Shown in pieces: positions 1 through 12,433 of a DNA stretch of 64,000 nucleotides (position 1 is its first letter; every line of letters starts with the position of its first letter). The DNA comes from Marisa cornuarietis. Lineage: Eukaryota > Mollusca > Gastropoda > Architaenioglossa > Ampullariidae. The notes below the pieces were generated by a model. The model was not told the origin of the DNA. It did no database searches and worked only from the letters and a program-made list of their open reading frames with translations. The position numbers and the translations under genes are program-made. Location of the stretch: the NCBI GenBank assembly GCA_004794655.1, contig SMMW01000093.1:62001-126000 (forward strand), in the 5' to 3' direction.

Positions 1-318
1 GCTAATAATAAACATGTTTATTATTTAGTACTAGCTAATAATAAACATTTATTATTTAGTACTAGCTAATAATAAACATGTTTTTTATTTAGTACTAACG
101 AATAAAAACATGTTTATTATTTAGTACTAGCTAATAATAAACATTTTTATTATTTAAATTTAGCTAATAGTAAACATTTTCATTATTTAAATTTAGCTAA
201 TAATAAACATTTTCATTATTTAGTACTAGCTAATAATAAACATTTTCATTATTTAAATTTAGCTAATAATAAACATTTTCATTATTTAAATTTAGCTAAT
301 AATAAACATTTTCATGTT
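1..318 (+). repeat. 33-bp satellite array, left segment
   Basis: Tandem 33-bp units built on GCTAATAATAAACAT followed by TTTCATTATT and either TAGTACTA or TAAATTTA. All units run the same way. Because 33 is 11 codons, one frame is free of stops, while the other two carry TAATAATAA or TAG..TAG. Left edge lies outside the window. Confidence 0.95.
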
Positions 319-339
319 CATTTTCATTTTCAGAATAGT

Positions 340-1224
340 GTGACTAGTATATGTGTTGGTCACTTAAATGTGCAGTCAGTCTGCAACAAGGCTGTGGACA
401 TTCATGATTTAGTGGTGGAAAATGACTTTGATGCATTTTTCTTGTCAGAGACATGGTTAAAAGAGATAGGCGATGAACCAGTAATCAAAGACCTTACACC
501 ACAGGGCTATACGTTTGCACATAATCCCAGGAGTGGTAGGAGTGGAGGTGGAGTTGGTGTCTTATTTAAACTACACCTGAAGTTTACAGTGTTGAAGAGA
601 CAAACACAGTACAGGTCCTTTGAGTATATAACAGCAAGACTGACATTAGCCAAGCAGACATTAGAGATCATTTGTTTATATAGACCTCCTCCATCTAAAA
701 AGAATCAGCTTTCAGATTCTCTGTTTCATAAGGAGTTTGCCATGCTGCTGGACAGTTTACTCACAAAGGAGAAGTTTCTTATTTTGGGGGATGTAAATTT
801 TCATTTTGATAGACCTCAAGATAGTGATGTGAAGCGTTTGATTGAGGCTTTAGCTAGCCGTGGTCTTTGTCAGCTGATTGAAAAACCAACTCATAGACTT
901 GGACACATTCTGGACTGGGTTATCACTCGTGCGCCATCAGAGTCACTGGTCAAGTCAGCTGTTGTCGAGGATTTTTTGATTTCAGACCATTTTGTGCAGT
1001 CCGTGGTGACTGATCTCTCTCGACCAAGGCGTAAAAAGATATCTGTTTTGTGTAGAAATTTGAAGAAGATTGACCTGAACGCTTTCAGAGAAGACCTGCT
1101 TCAGTCAAAGTTGTTATTAGATCCTCCCACAGATGTTGATCAGTTAGCAGAGTTATATAATCAGACTCTATCAGGGCTGCTTGATAAGCATGCTCCTGCA
1201 GTTACCAAAAATTGTTGTAGATAG
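340..1224 (+). pseudogene. LINE endonuclease domain (APE type), copy A
   Basis: Encodes the apurinic-like endonuclease that nicks target DNA for LINE insertion. Visible motifs are an N-terminal GHLNVQS strand, LSETWL, GGGVGVLF, the LGDVNFHFD metal-site strand and the ISDHF histidine motif. No ATG is needed to open this frame: it stays open upstream to 106, through seven satellite units read as an 11-residue repeat. The frame ends at 1224 because of a shift in an A-run; the next frame continues with the usual DKHAP...RP linker toward the RT. A normal element would be continuous here. Confidence 0.8.
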
Positions 1225-2959
1225 ACCAGATTGTGCGTGGTTTTGTGAGGAGGTAAGTGAAGCCAAGAAACAGAGACAGCTGGCAGAGAAAAAGTGGAGG
1301 AAGACCAAACTTGAGATTGACAGACAGCTGTATAAGTTAGCCAGAAATAAATATGCTTGTGCTGTAAAAAAGGCTAAATCGTTATTCGTGCATGAGCAGC
1401 TAGAGGCTGCGAGTGGAAATCCCAGAAAGACTTTTGACATTGTGAACAGCCTGCTGGGTAAGAACGGAACTAGTCCGGTTCTTCCTGAGGTGGATAACAA
1501 GTCAGCTGCTGGTCAGCTGTCTTCCTTCTTTGTTAATAAGATAAAGGAAATTTGTGCTGGACTTGAGAGTGCAGCTTGTGAGTTGCCAGAGTGTGAGGAA
1601 GCCTATTCTGTGCCATTTGCTGGTGTACTGCTGACTTTTTTCACGTCTATTGATGAGCAAGCACTTGAGAGGGTGGTCGCAGAACAGCTTCTGACCCATT
1701 TTATTACTCATGGCTGCCTAGATAAATTTCAGTCAGCATATCGTCCTGGCTTCAGCACAGAAAATGCTCTTCTTCGTGTGACCAATGACATCCTTTGTAG
1801 TGTCAACTCTGGCAACTTAGTGCTGTTAGTATTACTCGATCTGAATACTGCATTTGACACCATCAACCACCACCTGCTGCTCCAGAGACTGTCGTCAGAG
1901 GCTGGCATCCAGGGCGCTGCGCTGCAGTGGATTGACTCCTATCTTGCCGAGAGATCTCAGAGAGTGATTGTCGGCTCTGCAAGCTCTGAGGCAGTTCCTC
2001 TGATGTGTGGCGTACCACAGGGATCCGTTCTTGGTCCATTATTATTTTCTGTATATACTTCACAGCTTGGACAGGTAATTGAACGCTTTCAGATGGGACG
2101 ACAGTTCTTTGCGGACGATACACAGATTCTGAGCAGTTTTCCCCCCGACCCAGCAGTGGCTAGGAATGCGCTTCAACGACTTGAATCTTGTTGTGTCGCG
2201 GTGAAGACATGGATGACCAGAAATCGTCTTAAACTCAACGACGACAAGACAGAAGCGTTACTGTGCGGCCCCAGGGCCAGAAGGGAGCAGATCGACATTA
2301 GTGCCTAGCAGGTCGGTGACGCCTCCATAGCCTTTGCTGACTGCGCACGGGACCTAGGGCTGTTTATTGATGCAGAGCTCTCCATGTGTAATCATGTTAG
2401 TTCTGTTGTGGCAAAATCCTACTACTTTTTGAGGACTTTAGGTAGACTACGGCCCATGCTGACTCAAGCTACTGCCAACTCACTTGCTGTGGCTACCATC
2501 ATATCAAGATTAGACTACTGTAATAGTGCATTGTGGAGTATACCTGCTACGCAGTTAGATCGACTCCAAAGAGTTCAAAACACAGCCGCCAGGATTGTCA
2601 CCCGTGCAAAGTCGTCATATGAGCACATCACGCCTATCCTACAGAGCCTTCACTGGCTCCCAGTGAAAAAGCGCATTGATCACAAAGTGCTTTCGATTGC
2701 ACAGTCCTGCATGTTTAAAACTGCTCCTGAATATTTACAAGAGGTAGTTCCTCCTTACCGGCCGTCACGTGGTCTGCGCTCCGGCTCCCAGTCACGCTTC
2801 TGTCTCCCTGCAGTGGAAGACACAAACAAGAAGCGCACTGGAGCCAGGGCCTTCAAAAACGCGGCACCTCAACTGTGGAATGCTCTGCCATCGTCATTGT
2901 CCACCATCACCTCACCAACCACGTTTCGAAAAAGACTGAAGACCCATCTGTTTACTTAA
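1196..2959 (+). pseudogene. LINE reverse transcriptase, copy A (deleted, one stop)
   Basis: Reverse transcriptase region in the frame following the endonuclease. Visible are the QSAYRPGFSTENALL finger, LDLNTAFDTINH (motif A), GVPQGSVLGPLLF (motif B) and FADDTQIL (motif C, catalytic Asp pair), then the C-terminal NTAARIVTRAKSSYEHI...LHWLPV stretch that is usual for CR1/L2-like elements. The part between the linker and QSAY is too short: at about 1645 the text jumps from the TSIDE start of the fingers to LERVVAEQL. A related fragment at 43.6 kb keeps the missing piece. An in-frame TAG at 2306-2308 interrupts the domain. Not functional. Confidence 0.85.
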
Positions 2960-3147
2960 GATGGACTTAAACTTAAACAAAAAAGAAACACTTGTGTCTT
3001 TATTTTTTACTTTCCTGGTGTTTATCTATTTATTTACTTTATTTTTTTCTTATTTTTTATATTTATTTTGTTTTTGCTGCGCAATGAGCATTCTTCCGAA
3101 TGGATACCTGCGCATTACAAATGGACATCATCATCATCATCATCATT

Positions 3148-6100
3148 ATTTAGTACTAGCTAACAATAAACATTTTCATTATTTAAATTTAGCTAATAAT
3201 AAACATGTTCATTATTTAGTACTAGCTAATAATACACATTTTCATTATTTAAATTTAGCTAATAATAAACATTTTATTTAGTACTAACTAATAATAAACA
3301 TGTTCATTATTTAGTACGAGCTAATAATGAACATGTTTATTATTAGCTACTACTTAATAGCTGGTACTAAATAATAAACATGTTCATTATTTAGTACTAG
3401 CTAATAAAAACATTTTCATTATTTAGTACTAGCTAATAATAAACATGTTCATTATTTAGTACTAGCTAATAATGAACATGTTCATTATTTAGTAAGAGTT
3501 AATAATAAAAATTTTCATTATTTAAATTTAGCTAATAATAAACATTTTCATTATTTAGTACCAGCTTATAATAAACATGTTCATTATTTAGTAGTAGCTA
3601 ATAATAAACATTTTCATTATTTAGTACTACCTAAAAATATACATTTTTATTATTTAATTTTAGCTAATAATAGACATTTTCATTATTTAAATTTAGCTAA
3701 TAATAAACATTTTCATTATTTAGTACTAGCTAATAACAAACATTTTCATTATTTAAATTTAGCTAATAATAAACATTTTCATTATTTAGTACTAGCTAAT
3801 AATAAACATTTTCATTATTTAAATTTAGATAATAATAAACTTTTCATTATTTAGTACTAGCTACTAATAAACATTTTTATTATTTAAATTGAAATAATAA
3901 TCAACATTTTCAATATTCAGGACTAGCTAAAAATAAACATTTTCAATATTTAGTACTAGCTAATAATAAACATTTTTATTATTTATGTTTAGCTTGTAAT
4001 AAACATTTTCATTATTTAGTACTAGCTAATAATAAACATGTTCATTATTTAGTACTAGCTAAAAATAAACATGTTCATTATTAAGTACTAGCTAATAATA
4101 AACATGTTCATTATTAAGTTCTAGCTAATAGTAAACATTTTCATTAGTTAAATTTAGCTAATATTAAACATGTTCATTATTTAGTACTAGCTAATAGTAA
4201 ATATTTTCATTATTTAAATTTAGCTAATATTAAACATTTTCATTATTTAGTACTAGCTTATAATAAACATTTTCATTATTTAAATTTAGCTAATAAAAAA
4301 CATTTTATTTAGTAATAACTAATAATAAACATGTTCATTATTTAGTACGAGCTAATAATAAACATGTTGAATATTAAGTGCTAGCTAATAATAAACATGT
4401 TTATTATTTAGTACTAGCTAATAATAAACATGTTCATTATTTAGTACTAGCTAATAATAAACATTTTCATTATTTAAATTTAGCTAATACTAAACATTTT
4501 ATTTATTTAAATGTTGCATATAGTAGACATTTTCATTATTTAAATTTAGCTAATAATAAACATTTTCATTATTTAGTACTAGGTAAAAATAAACATGTTC
4601 ATTATTTAAATTTAGCTAATAATAAACATTTTCATTATTTAGTACTAGCTAATAAAAAATTTTCATTATTTAGTACTATCTAATAATAAACATGTTCATT
4701 ATTAAGTACTAGCTAATAATAAACATGTTCATTATATAGTACCAGCTAATAATAAACATTTTCAATATTTAGTACCAGCTAATAATAAACATTTTCATTA
4801 TTTAAATTTAGCTAATAATAAACATTTTCATTATTTAGTACTAGCTAATAATAAATATTTTCATTATTTCAATTTAGCTAATAATAAACATGTTCATTAT
4901 TAAGTACTAGCTAATAATAAACATGTTTATTATTTAGTACTAGCTAATAATAAACATATTCATTATTTAGTACTAGCTAATAATAAACATTTTCATCATT
5001 TAAATTTAGCTAATAATAAACATTTTGATTATTTAGTACGAGCTAATAACAAACATGTTGATTATTTAGTACTAGCTAATAAAAAACATTTTCAATATTT
5101 AGTACTAGCTAAAAATAAACATTTTCATTATTTAGTACTAGCTAATAATAAACATTTTCATTATTTAAATTTAGCTTGTAATAAACATTTTCATTATTTC
5201 AATTTAGCTAATAATAAACATTTTCATTATTTAGTACTAGCTAATAATAAACAATTTCATTATTTAAATTTAGCTAAATATAAACATTTTCTTTCTTTAG
5301 TACTATCTAAAAATAAACATGTTCAATATTAAGTACTAGCTAATAATAAACATGTTCATTATTTATTTTTAGCTAATAATAAATATTTTTATTATTTAGT
5401 ACTAGCTAATAATAAACATGTTCAATATTTAGTACTAGCTAATAATAAACAGGTTCATTGTTTAGTAATAGCTAATAATATACATTTTCAATATTTAAAT
5501 TAAGCTAATAATAAACATTTTGATTATTTAGTACTAGCTTATAATAAACATGTTAGTTATTTAGTACTAGCTAAAAATAAACATTTTCATTATTTAGTAC
5601 TAGCTTATAATAAACATTTTATTTATTAATATTTAGCTAATAATAAACAATTTCTTTATTTAAATTTAGCTAATAATAAACATTTTCATTACTTAGTACT
5701 AGCTAATAATAAACATTTTCATTATTTAAATTTAGCTAATAATAAACATTTTCATTATTTAAATTTAGCTAATAATAAACATTTTCATTATTTAGTACTA
5801 GGTAATAATAAACATTTTCATTATTTCAATTTAGCTAATAATAAACATTTTCTTTATTTAGTACTAGCTAAAAATAAACATCTTCATTATTTAGTACTAG
5901 CTAATAATAAACATGTTCATTATTTAGTACTAGCTAATAATAAACATTTTCTTTAGTACTAGCTAAAAATAAACATGTTCACTATTTAGTACTAGCTAAT
6001 AATAAACATGTTCAATATTAAGTACTAGCTAATAATAAACATGTTCATTATTTATTGTTAGCTAATAATAAACATTTTTATTATTTAGTTCTAGCTTATA

Positions 6101-9100
6101 ATAAACATGTTCATTATTTAGTACTAGCTAATAATAATCATGTTCATTATTTAGTACTAGCTAATAATATACATTTTCAATATTTAAATTTAGCTAATAA
6201 TAAACATTTTCATTATTTAGTACTAGCTAATAATAAACATGTTCATTATTTAGTACTAGCTAATAATAAACAATTTCATTATTTAAATTTAGCTAATACT
6301 AAACATTTTATTTATTTAAATGTTTCATATAGTAGACATTTTCATTATTTAAATTTAGCTAATAATAAACATTTTCATTATTTAGTACTAGGTAAAAATA
6401 AACATGTTCATTATTTAAATTTAGCTAATAATAAACATTTTCATTATTTAGTACTAGCTAATAAAAAATTTTCATTATTTAGTACTATCTAATAATAAAC
6501 ATGTTCATTATTAAGTACTAGCTAATAATAAACATGTTCATTATTTAGTACTAGCTAATAATAAAAATTTTCAATATTTAGTACCAGCTAATAATAAACA
6601 TTTTCATTATTTAAATTTAGCTAATAATAAACATTTTCATTATTTAGTACTAGCTAATAATAAATATTTTCATTATTTCAATTTAGCTAATAATAAACAT
6701 GTTCATTATTAAGTACTAGCTAATAATAAACATGTTTATTATTTAGTACTAGCTAATAATAAACATGTTCATTATTTAGTACTAGCTAATAATAAACATT
6801 TTCATCATTTAAATTTAGCTAATAATAAACATTTTGATTATTTAGTACGAGCTAATAACAAACATGTTGATTATTTAGTACTAGCTAATAAAAAATATTT
6901 TCAATATTTAGTACTAGCTAAAAATAAACATTTTCATTATTTAGTACTAGCTAATAATAAACATTTTCATTATTTAAATTTAGCTTGTAATAAACATTTT
7001 CATTATTTCAATTTAGCTAATAATAAACATTTTCATTATTTAGTACTAGCTAATAATAAACAATTTCATTATTTCAATTTAGCTAAATATAAACATTTTC
7101 TTTCTTAAGTACTATCTAAAAATAAACATGTTCAATATTAAGTACTAGCTAATAATAAACATGTTCATTATTTATTTTTAGCTAATAATAAATATTTTTA
7201 TTATTTAGTACTAGCTAATAATAAACATGTTCAATATTTAGTACTAGCTAATAATAAACAGGTTCATTGTTTAGTACTAGCTAATAATATACATTTTCAA
7301 TATTTAAATTAAGCTAATAATAAACATTTTCATTATTTAGTACTAGCTTATAATAAACATGTTAATTATTTAGTACTAGCTAAAAATAAACATTTTCATT
7401 ATTTAGTACTAGCTTATAATAAACATTTTATTTATTAATATTTAGCTAATAATAAACAATTTCTTTATTTAAATTTAGCTAATAATAAACATTTTCATTA
7501 CTTAGTACTAGCTAATAATAAACATTTTCATTATTTAAATTTAGCTAATAATAAACATTTTCATTATTTAAATTTAGCTAATAATAAACATTTTCATTAT
7601 TTAGTACTAGGTAATAATAAACATTTTCATTATTTCAATTTAGCTAATAATAAACATTTTCTTTATTTAGTACTAGCTAAAAATAAACATCTTCATTATT
7701 TAGTACTAGCTAATAATAAACATGTTCATTATTTAGTACTAGCTAATAATAAACATTTTCTTTAGTACTAGCTAAAAATAAACATGTTCATTATTTAGTA
7801 CTAGCTAATAATAAACATGTTCAATATTAAGTACTAGCTAATAATAAACATGTTCATTATTTATTGTTAGCTAATAATAAACATTTTTATTATTTAGTTC
7901 TAGCTTATAATAAACATGTTCATTATTTAGTACTAGCTAATAATAATCATGTTCATTATTTAGTACTAGCTAATAATATACATTTTCAATATTTAAATTT
8001 AGCTAATAATAAACATTTTCATTATTTAGTACTAGCTAATAATAAACATTTTCATCATTTAAGTTTAGCTAATAATAAACATTTTCATTATTTAGTACGA
8101 GCTAATAACAAACATGTTGATTATTTAGTACTTGCTAATAAAAAACATTTTCAATATCTAGTACTAGCTAAAAATAAACATTTTCATGATTTAGTACTAG
8201 CTAATAATAAACATTTTCATTATTTAAAGTAAGCTTGTAATAAACATTTTCATTATTTAGCACTAGATAATAATAAACATTTGTATTATTTAAATTTAGC
8301 TAATAATAAACATTTTCAATATTTATTACTAGCTAATAATAAACATTTTCATTATTTAGTACTAGCTAATAATAAACATTTTCAATATTTAAATTTAGCT
8401 AATAATAAACATTTTCATTATTTAAATTTAGCTAATAATAAACATTTTCATTATTTAAATTCAGCTAATAATAAACATTTTCAATATTTAGTACTAGCTA
8501 AAAATAAACATGTTAATTATTAAGTACTAACTAAAAATAAACATGTTCATTATTAAGTACTGGCTAATAATAAACATGTTCATTTTTATCGAGCTAATAA
8601 TAAACATATTTTTATTATTTAGTTCGAGCTGATAATAAACATGTTCATTATTTAGTACTAGCTAATAATAAACATTTTCATTATTTAGTACTAGCTAATA
8701 ATAAACATTTTCAATATTTAAATTTAGCTAATAATAAACATTTTCAATAGTAACTTTTAGCTTATAATAAACATGTTCATTATTTAGTACTAGCTAATAA
8801 TAAACATTTCATTATTTAAATTGAGCTAATAATAAACATTTTTATTATTTAGTACTAGCTAATTATAAACATGTTCATTATTTAGTTCTAGCAAATAAAA
8901 AACATTTTCATTATTTAGTACTAGCTAATAATAAACATTTTCATTATTTAAATTTAGCTAATAGTAAACATTTTGATTACTTAAATTTAGCTAATGTTAA
9001 ACATTTTCATTATTTAGTACTAGCTAATAATAAACATTTCCAATATTTAAATTTAGCTAATAATAAACATTTTGATTATTTAGTACTAGCTAATAATAAA

Positions 9101-9602
9101 CATTTTCATTATTTAAATTTAGCTAATAATAAACATGTTCATTATTTAGTACTAGCTAATAATAAACATTTTCATTATTTAAATTTAGCTAATAATAAAC
9201 TTTTTATTTAGTACTAACTAATAATAAACATGTTCATTATTTAGTACGAGCAAATAATAAACATGTTCATTATTAAGTACTAGCTAATAATAAACATGTT
9301 TATTATTTAGTACTAGCTAATAATAAACATTTATTATTTAGTACTAGCTAATAATAAACATGTTTATTATTTAGTACTAACGAATAAAAACATGTTTATT
9401 ATTTAGTACTAGCTAATAAAAAACATTTTTATTATTTAAATTTAATTAATAGTAAACATTTTCATTATTTAAATTTAGCTAATAATAAACATTTTCATTA
9501 TTTAGTACTAGCTAATAATAAACATTTTCATTATTTAAATTTAGCTAATAATAAACATTTTCATTATTTAAATTTAGCTAATAATAAACATTTTCATGTT
9601 CA
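3148..9602 (+). repeat. 33-bp satellite array, main block
   Basis: About 6.4 kb of the same 33-bp unit, all in one orientation. Two unit types alternate irregularly (LV type with TAGTACTA, LN type with AAATTTAG), with ACATGT or ACATTTT in the middle. Several 70-145-codon open stretches arise because the unit is 11 codons; single-base indels break them. I see no independent gene in this block. Confidence 0.95.
4390..8240 (+). repeat. Higher-order repeat inside the satellite, period about 1809 bp
   Basis: The ordered series of unit variants around 4390-6060 recurs at 6199-7869, and its beginning recurs again from about 7864. Landmarks at a constant 1809-bp offset: ends of equivalent open stretches at 4683 and 6492; the TTTCATCATTT unit near 4974 and 6783; the TATTTATTGTTAG unit at 6055 and 7864. 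The third copy is partial and lacks about 1.5 kb internally, jumping to the TCATCATTT block at about 8040. Confidence 0.8.
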
Positions 9603-9621
9603 TTTTCATTTTCAGAATAGT

Positions 9622-10506
9622 GTGACTAGTATATGTGTTGGTCACTTAAATGTGCAGTCAGTCTGCAACAAGGCTGTGGACATTCATGATTTAGTGGTGG
9701 AAAATGACTTTGATGCATTTTTCTTGTCAGAGACATGGTTAAAAGAGATAGGCGATGAACCAGTAATCAAAGACCTTACACCACAGGGCTATACGTTTGC
9801 ACATAATCCCAGGAGTGGTAGGAGTGGAGGTGGAGTTGGTGTCTTATTTAAACTACACCTGAAGTTTACAGTGTTGAAGAGACAAACACAGTACAGGTCC
9901 TTTGAGTATATAACAGCAAGACTGACATTAGCCAAGCAGACATTAGAGATCATTTGTTTATATAGACCTCCTCCATCTAAAAAGAATCAGCTTTCAGATT
10001 CTCTGTTTCATAAGGAGTTTGCCATGCTGCTGGACAGTTTACTCACAAAGGAGAAGTTTCTTATTTTGGGGGATGTAAATTTTCATTTTGATAGACCTCA
10101 AGATAGTGATGTGAAGCGTTTGATTGAGGCTTTAGCTAGCCGTGGTCTTTGTCAGCTGATTGAAAAACCAACTCATAGACTTGGACACATTCTTGACTGG
10201 GTTATCACTCGTGCGCCATCAGAGTCACTGGTCAAGTCAGCTGTTGTCGAGGATTTTTTGATTTCAGACCATTTTGTGCAGTCCGTGGTGACTGATCTCT
10301 CTCGACCAAGGCGTAAAAAGATATCTGTTTTGTGTAGAAATTTGAAGAAGATTGACCTGAACGCTTTCAGAGAAGACCTGCTTCAGTCAAAGTTGTTATT
10401 AGATCCTCCCACAGATGTTGATCAGTTAGCAGAGTTATATAATCAGACTCTATCAGGGCTGCTTGATAAGCATGCTCCTGCAGTTACCAAAAATTGTTGT
10501 AGATAG
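9622..10506 (+). pseudogene. LINE endonuclease domain, copy B
   Basis: The same 294-residue open stretch as copy A, again open upstream into satellite (from 9388) and ending at the same frameshift. The translation is unchanged from copy A. Confidence 0.8.
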
Positions 10507-12242
10507 ACCAGATTGTGCGTGGTTTTGTGAGGAGGTGAGTGAAGCCAAGAAACAGAGACAGCTGGCAGAGAAAAAGTGGAGGAAGACCAAACTTGAGATT
10601 GACAGACAGCTGTATAAGTTAGCCAGAAATAAATATGCTTGTGCTGTAAAAAAGGCTAAATCGTTATTCGTGCATGAGCAGCTAGAGGCTGCGAGTGGAA
10701 ATCCCAGAAAGACTTTTGACATTGTGAACAGCCTGCTGGGTAAGAACGGAACTAGTCCGGTTCTTCCTGAGGTGGATAACAAGTCAGCTGCTGGTCAGCT
10801 GTCTTCCTTCTTTGTTAATAAGATAAAGGAAATTTGTGCTGGACTTGAGAGTGCAGCTTGTGAGTTGCCAGAGTGTGAGGAAGCCTATTCTGTGCCATTT
10901 GCTGGTGTACTGCTGACTTTTTTCACGTCTATTGATGAGCAAGCACTTGAGAGGGTGGTCGCAGAACAGCTTCTGACCCATTTTATTACTCATGGCTGCC
11001 TAGATAAATTTCAGTCAGCATATCGTCCTGGCTTCAGCACAGAAAATGCTCTTCTTCGTGTGACCAATGACATCCTTTGTAGTGTCAACTCTGGCAACTT
11101 AGTGCTGTTAGTATTACTCGATCTGAATACTGCATTTGACACCATCAACCACCACCTGCTGCTCCAGAGACTGTCGTCAGAGGCTGGCATCCAGGGCGCT
11201 GCGCTGCAGTGGATTGACTCCTATCTTGCCGAGAGATCTCAGAGAGTGATTGTCGGCTCTGCAAGCTCTGAGGCAGTTCCTCTGATGTGTGGCGTACCAC
11301 AGGGATCCGTTCTGGGTCCATTATTATTTTCTGTATATACTTCACAGCTTGGACAGGTAATTGAACGCTTTCAGATGGGACGACAGTTCTTTGCGGACGA
11401 TACACAGATTCTGAGCAGTTTTCCCCCCCGACCCAGCAGTGGCTAGGAATGCGCTTCAACGACTTGAATCTTGTTGTGTCGCGGTGAAGACATGGATGAC
11501 CAGAAATCGTCTTAAACTCAACGACGACAAGACAGAAGCGTTACTGTGCGGCCCCAGGGCCAGAAGGGAGCAGATCGACATTAGTGCCTAGCAGGTCGGT
11601 GACGCCTCCATAGCCTTTGCTGACTGCGCACGGGACCTAGGGCTGTTTATTGATGCAGAGCTCTCCATGTGTAATCATGTTAGTTCTGTTGTGGCAAAAT
11701 CCTACTACTTTTTGAGGACTTTAGGTAGACTACGGCCCATGCTGACTCAAGCTACTGCCAACTCACTTGCTGTGGCTACCATCATATCAAGATTAGACTA
11801 CTGTAATAGTGCATTGTGGAGTATACCTGCTACGCAGTTAGATCGACTCCAAAGAGTTCAAAACACAGCCGCCAGGATTGTCACCCGTGCAAAGTCGTCA
11901 TATGAGCACATCACGCCTATCCTACAGAGCCTTCACTGGCTCCCAGTGAAAAAGCGCATTGATCACAAAGTGCTTTCGATTGCACAGTCCTGCATGTTTA
12001 AAACTGCTCCTGAATATTTACAAGAGGTAGTTCCTCCTTACCGGCCGTCACGTGGTCTGCGCTCCGGCTCCCAGTCACGCTTCTGTCTCCCTGCAGTGGA
12101 AGACACAAACAAGAAGCGCACTGGAGCCAGGGCCTTCAAAAACGCGGCACCTCAACTGTGGAATGCTCTGCCATCGTCATTGTCCACCATCACCTCACCA
12201 ACCACGTTTCGAAAAAGACTGAAGACCCATCTGTTTACTTAA
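10478..12242 (+). pseudogene. LINE reverse transcriptase, copy B (extra frameshift)
   Basis: Same RT as copy A with the same internal deletion. One extra C in the C-run at about 11425-11431 shifts the frame just after the FADD motif, so the first part now ends at 11446. The shared TAG follows at 11589-11591, and the C-terminal part reopens at 11667. Confidence 0.8.
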
Positions 12243-12433
12243 GATGGACTTAAACTTAAACAAAAAAGAAACACTTGTGTCTTTATTTTTTACTTTCCTG
12301 GTGTTTATCTATTTATTTACTTTATTGTTTTCTTATTTTTTATATTTATTTTGTTTTTGCTGCGCAATGAGCATTCTTCCGAATGGATACCTGCGCATTA
12401 CAAATGGACATCATCATCATCATCATCATCATT

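Larger units (their letters stand above)
326..3147 (+). mobile_element. CR1/L2-like non-LTR retrotransposon, dead copy A
   Basis: Endonuclease and reverse transcriptase of the Jockey/CR1/L2 type, then an AT-rich 3' UTR (2960-3125) and a (CAT)n tail at about 3124-3147 that passes straight into satellite. The start is a guess: satellite sequence runs into the endonuclease with no visible 5' UTR, so the element is probably 5'-truncated. It carries a frameshift near 1205-1224, an internal deletion near 1645 and an in-frame TAG at 2306. No target duplication can be read in the satellite background. CR1 or L2 versus a neighbouring clade is not settled. Confidence 0.8.
1..4035 (+). repeat. Segmental duplication, copy 1 (partner 9283-13320)
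   Basis: The LINE at about 0.33-3.15 kb and the satellite on both sides recur at a constant offset of 9282-9286 bp. Shared landmarks are the odd ACGAATAAAAACATG unit at about 98, the LINE with the same lesions, and the satellite variants downstream to about 4035. After that the two copies differ. Differences inside the block are few: one extra C at about 11428, one extra CAT at about 12425 and scattered substitutions. Confidence 0.85.
9608..12433 (+). mobile_element. CR1/L2-like LINE, dead copy B
   Basis: Nearly identical to copy A, including its 3' UTR and (CAT)n tail, which has one more CAT. Because the frameshift, the internal deletion and the TAG stop are shared and the flanks match, it is a copy made by DNA duplication rather than a second insertion. 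Confidence 0.85.

Noticed and set aside
340..340. GTG as a real start codon of the LINE ORF
   Set aside because: The frame is open far upstream, and GTG starts are not expected for a eukaryotic LINE; the element is more likely 5'-truncated.
1171..1500. 109-codon minus-strand ORF opposite the LINE (also 10453-10782)
   Set aside because: Antisense shadow of the RT linker with no recognisable protein.
2961..8523. Several 80-145-codon ORFs reading LANNKHFHYLV repeats as possible secreted or repeat proteins
   Set aside because: They are the stop-free frame of the 33-bp satellite (11 codons per unit), break at random indels and have no start or regulatory context.
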